Of a DNA stretch of 64,000 nucleotides, positions 60,691 to 64,000 are shown in pieces. The stretch spans positions 28,700,788 to 28,764,787 of the forward strand of contig OX393581.1 of assembly GCA_947652605.1 (NCBI GenBank), read 5' to 3'. A program made the translations under genes and the position numbers. Source of the DNA: Elmis aenea. Its lineage: Eukaryota; Arthropoda; Insecta; Coleoptera; Elmidae. Every line of letters begins with the position of its first letter. Position 1 is the stretch's first letter. The notes below the pieces were generated by a model, which made no database searches, had not been told where the DNA came from, and saw only the letters and a list, made by a program, of their open reading frames with translations.

Positions 60691-60987
60691 GGGTTAAAAA
60701 AAAAGGTAAAAATTGTTTTCAGTACCATCAAATTCTACATAAAAATATCTAAAAATAAATTTCATAAATGTTTTCAATATTTACAACAATAATAGGGATA
60801 TGACACATTATATAAATATGGCAAAAAACTCTAACTCTAAAACCGAAAATGATAGAATTTTTAAAAACGGTTCTGAGTGTGTCTAAAAAACTGCACATTT
60901 TTGGTAATTTAACTAACTGTTTTTCTATCTTGAATATTAAGCGAGATACCAATTATTTAAATCCATCGAATTTAGACCACCCAGTAC

Positions 60988-61553
60988 CAGTACCCAATAA
61001 ATTGCAGTTTTATTAAATTTTCAAATTTTCCTTTATTAAAGAGTAAGACGTAAAAGATAAATTAATAATAATTTAACATAATTAAGTTAACTAAAAACAA
61101 TTTTTGCTTTAGGTTGAATACGTAAGCATTTTATTACAAATTAGCAAACGTTATTAAAGTATTAAAGTTAATATGGCAGTTGCATTATGAAAAGGACCCG
61201 TGGCTTGAGAAAATGTGCTTATTTCCCTTTAAATATTTACGGTTTTGTTTTTATTGTTAATAATAAATAGAAGTGTTGTTAATAATCTACGAAAAATTAA
61301 ATATATACTCATACTCCAATAAAAACTATGGATGCAACTAGAAAATTGTATAGCAGCGCCTCCAACAGTTGTCTAGCGAAACTAGCTAGCAATCGTGGCA
61401 GAATGCTAAGAAATATTGGTTCTCATCTTGGGAGTTTTTATAGTTTACCGAAAATGTAATAAACAACAAAATAACATCAAATTCAAGCTGCCCGATGTTG
61501 AAATGCATTATCTTCTTGTTAACAGTAAACTCAACGATTGGAGAAAATCTATA
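60988..61553. other. no gene seen
   Basis: A+T-rich sequence between the fold-back and the Helitron-like piece. Nothing supported. Confidence 0.35.
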
Positions 61554-61858
61554 TATATAAAAGAGCTTGTTTGTTTGTTTGTTTGTTTGTTCGCTATACA
61601 ATCCTAGGTCCGTTGACCGATCGGGACCAAATTTTGCACAGTTACTATTCAGGACCCAACGGATTAAACGCCGTATAAAAAACGGCCGGGTACAGCCGGG
61701 AACGTATCGTCCGCCGAGGGCGAGCGCGGAGCGCGAGTAGTCTGTGATTTATAAAATCTGGGAACGTCCGCCGAGGGCGAGCGCGGAGCGCGAGTAGTCT
61801 GTGTTTGTTAAAAGAGAATTGTAATCACCCGTGCAACGCCGGGTAAATCGCCTAGTTA
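61554..61858 (+). mobile_element. Helitron-like non-autonomous element
   Basis: Begins TATATATAAAAGAGCTTG with a (TTTG) microsatellite at 61565-61590 and a GACCGATCGGGACCAAATTT block. It ends with the hairpin ACCCGTGCAACGCCGGGT (61827-61844) and CTAG (61852-61855), the Helitron/HINE 3' pattern. It contains a tandem duplication at 61698-61803. Confidence 0.55.
61698..61803. repeat. two tandem copies of a G+C-rich about 45-49-bp unit
   Basis: GTCCGCCGAGGGCGAGCGCG, then GAGCGCGAGTAGTCTGTG, occurs at 61709-61746 and 61766-61803, each preceded by GGGAACGT. Much richer in G+C than the surroundings. A related GCGCTTCGCGCTCGCGC lies near 31635. Confidence 0.85.
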
Positions 61859-61989
61859 TGTATATTGCTTTTCCAACTTTATCACAAATATCTAGCAAAA
61901 TGTGAACATTTTAATGTGCATTTTTTTAGTTGCTTTAATAATATAACCAAATCCATCTCCCACTGTTAACGAGATCATCATTGCAAACT

Positions 61990-62370
61990 TATCTTCGACA
62001 ATGTTAAGATCAGCGTCTTAGGAGCTCAGAACCCCTTTACGCTGTCAAAAATTGCCGAGAACCCTAATATAATAAGCTTGTATTTTTTAAGGTCTTCTGA
62101 CTTGATGCTTGGTATATTGCTATCCCATTTTCTTATATTAAAACCTCCAGCTTTCATCATAGCTATGAGATCTGTCTGAAGTGCCTCTGCTTCATGTTGA
62201 TTTTCTGCACCGGTTAAAAAGTCGTCGACGTAGAAATCACTGAATGCTGCTTGCGATGCCTTGGGGTATTTTTCTTCTGCCAGTTGTTAAGCGGTTTTAA
62301 TAGCCAAGTACGGAGCTGATGCTGTGCCATATGTAACAGTGGTTAATTGGTTTCCTCTAATTGCTTCTGT
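61990..62370 (-). pseudogene. BEL/Pao retrotransposon reverse-transcriptase relic
   Basis: Minus-strand frame: TVTYGTASAPYLAIKTA, stop, QLAEEKYPKASQAAFSDF, then YVDDFLTGAENQHEAEAL and AGGFNIRKWDSNIP. The YGTA.APYLA.R block, the YVDD active site and 'GF.lRKW.SN' are diagnostic of BEL/Pao RT. One in-frame stop near 62288; flanks do not continue the polyprotein, so only a fragment remains. Confidence 0.88.
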
Positions 62371-62870
62371 CTAAGAGACTCTCCACACTAATCTTTGAAA
62401 GGGTTGATAAGATTTGGCAATATGTATTTGCCTATAATTTTTTTTTTGTATCAGCTGTTAGTAGAACTGCGTGCTTCCTTCAGTGTAGCAAAATGTCAAC
62501 CAAGTCCTGTTGCAAACGTGGCCCAGTATGCATCATTTCGACCAGTTGGCGTTACTCTTATATTTTTTGTTCCGCCATTATTTTATTTTTTTTGTGTTTA
62601 GACTGAAGTTTATTTAAGGGATGATTGTACAAAGTGCCACAGATTGGAACCGGATTTAATGTTATGAAGGAATAATTGTAAGTGCAATTACTGTAGTTTG
62701 GTCGGTTATAGTGGACATCTTCTTCACGGACGTAGTTGAATATGGAAGTCTTTTCCAAAAGGACTGGTCCTTAACACGGACGGTAGTTAACGATTGATGT
62801 TTTTTCCACCAGGTTTGGTTGGACGAATAAAGTTGCGATGTGCGTCTTCTCCACCCGAATTGCTTTCGAC
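62371..62870. other. unassigned, probably BEL/Pao-derived
   Basis: No domain could be read with confidence. Overlapping short plus-strand frames at 62361-62606 conflict with each other. Confidence 0.3.
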
Positions 62871-63065
62871 ATAGACGGTTGAAGATGCCGTGGTTACCAT
62901 CAGGGTTGAAGATGCCGTGGTTACCATCAGGGTTGACGATGGTGTGGACTCCACCAAGATTGATTCACCAGCAAGGCTGTAGCAAGCTTGCGATGGCGTG
63001 GACTCCACCAGGATTGCCTTGGATAGCTGTGATAGACGTCTTCTCCACCAGCGCTGATCAAGTTT
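62871..63065. repeat. degenerate tandem repeat, about 28-bp unit
   Basis: GGTTGAAGATGCCGTGGTTA followed by CCATCAG appears twice exactly (62877-62932), then in diverged form with GATGGTGTGGACTCCACCA and GATGGCGTGGACTCCACCAG. Frames on both strands through this array (75 and 97 codons) are probably artefacts of the repeat. Confidence 0.75.
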
Positions 63066-63119
63066 GACTCGAAAGACCAATGTTTACTACCAGATGGGCT
63101 GCATGTATCTACCAGATGT

Positions 63120-63400
63120 GATTTATGCCGAATTTACATTGGTATAGTAACTAATGCAATTTACTAAATCAAGTAAGAGAATTTAGCTACTTGCAAGGTG
63201 AAGAAAGTTTCGTTAAGTACTTGCGCAAGTAAAAAATTAAGTGACTTTTTGAGTGAAGTAAATGGAAATTATTACTTTACTTGAAGACGATATCCCATCT
63301 TTTGTCAATTACTAAACAATTCACCAAAATTTCGACAGGTTTTGCTACTTGATTTAGTAACTTGCTTTAGCTACTATTTTTATTTAGTCATGAGTCCTAC
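63120..63400. other. repeat-like non-coding sequence
   Basis: Many ACTTGC/AAGTA motifs (GCTACTTGCAAGG, GTACTTGCGCAAGTA, GCTACTTGATTTAGTAACTT). Possibly the ends of a small hAT-like element, but a duplication was not found. Confidence 0.35.
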
Positions 63401-63539
63401 TGTTAGGTGTAGAACTGCTGAGTTGTATTGTGTTGACTTTTTTCATGTTTTTCTATCTTGTGCTAGCTTTTTATATCTTTCCATTTGATGTTTCTATCCG
63501 TTACTGCTTTTTGAACTTCGTTGTGCCAAGTTTTCCTCT

Positions 63540-63720
63540 ATCACCTCTTTTGCTTTTTCCCTGTGATCTTGCTTCATAGGCTTTTCTGGTTAACCTTTCT
63601 TCCTCCATCCTATAAATGTAACCCAACCATCCCAGTTGTCTTTCTTGTATTTTTCTTTTAACTGATTTTATCTTTAATTGTTTACTATATGTCTCATTTC
63701 TGATTCTATCTTTTTTTGGT
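63540..63720 (-). pseudogene. 3' end of a non-LTR retrotransposon ORF2
   Basis: Minus-strand reading RIRNETYSKQLKIKSVKRKI, QERQLGWLGYIYRMEEERLT and QGKSKRGDRGKLG. The 'R.RN..... I..RL.W.GH..RM ... GK+.RGRp' pattern marks the C-terminal tail of non-LTR polyproteins. Stop at the end of the readable frame; 5' part absent. Confidence 0.8.
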
Positions 63721-64000
63721 TTTCCTTGGATTGGAAATTCGGCATTAGTGTAATGTTGTTGTGTATCTGTTTTAAACGTAAATGTGTAAGTGAGTTATCA
63801 TCAGACTCGCACTCTTATTAGGCTTTAAGGATAGTGACCGAAGAAGTTAGCAGTTGCTAGTTAAATGGGCACGATTTGAACAGAACTAATTTATAAAAAA
63901 TAATTTACTCTAGATATTTATACAAAAATAAATGCTGATATAACCTTATAAAATACGTAAAAATATTCCTCACGAAAATAAAGATTGCTTATTCACTCAA
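63721..64000. other. no gene seen
   Basis: A+T-rich window edge with no recognisable feature. Confidence 0.3.

Larger units (their letters stand above)
59392..60987. repeat. fold-back element with nested insertions
   Basis: TACAGCGTGGTCCAAATGCG at the left is a diverged mirror of TTTAGACCACCCAGTA at the right. Adjacent blocks (GGTATCTCGCTTAATA, AATGTGCAGTTTTTTGAG, CAGAACCGTTTATA) are clearly mirrored. The middle holds a GTTCCC-palindrome element and, within that, the hAT MITE 60121-60431. Confidence 0.8.

Noticed and set aside
61565..61592. (TTTG)n as a CRISPR-like or functional array
   Set aside because: A simple microsatellite in a eukaryotic Helitron-like element, with no spacers.
62787..63080. 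97-codon minus-strand ORF with STLMVTTA repeats
   Set aside because: It is produced by the 28-bp tandem repeat. A plus-strand frame is equally open.

Overview
The window is A+T-rich, intron-bearing animal DNA, almost certainly from an insect. The main evidence is a spliced heme-peroxidase gene with insect-like motifs. The density of BEL/Pao, non-LTR, hAT, PIF/Harbinger and fold-back elements also fits a large, transposon-swollen insect genome such as a beetle or a true bug. I cannot name the species. All splice sites were read by eye (GT..AG, with phase agreement between neighbouring exons).

Region 4.4-18.5 kb (minus strand) holds ten consecutive exons of an animal heme peroxidase (peroxinectin/chorion-peroxidase type), including the stop codon. 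The 5' exon or exons are not identified. The exon carrying the substrate-pocket cysteines (9769-10915) is split by a 966-bp hAT-type element with a perfect 8-bp target-site duplication. Introns hold relics of non-LTR retrotransposons, hAT elements and fold-back elements. A relic of a non-LTR 3' end lies just past the gene's stop.

Region 18.5-35.2 kb is nested mobile DNA. An 8.1-kb hAT-like element (20.2-28.3 kb) contains a 1.8-kb fold-back and a 4.7-kb DDE transposon with 34-bp terminal inverted repeats and a frameshifted transposase. Beyond it lie further hAT elements, a Helitron-like fragment and a 2.3-kb fold-back.

Region 35.2-57.6 kb is a direct tandem duplication of about 10 kb (35203-45238 and 45239-57589). 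It consists entirely of transposon-derived DNA, and the two copies differ by later insertions: a PIF/Harbinger remnant, a CCCGGG-rich hAT element and a short hAT MITE in copy 2, and a Harbinger MITE in copy 1.

Region 58.3-59.1 kb (minus strand) is the last exon of a secreted-looking Pro/Gln/Thr-rich protein of unknown function. Region 59.4-64 kb is again mobile DNA: a fold-back with nested elements, a Helitron-like piece, a BEL/Pao reverse-transcriptase relic and a non-LTR 3' end.

Two patterns run across the window. Many long palindromic elements with unrelated arms share the terminal octamer ACAGGGTG. Several hAT-type elements with 8-bp duplications have ends packed with short G+C palindromes (ACCGGT, CCCGGG, GAACCGGTTC).
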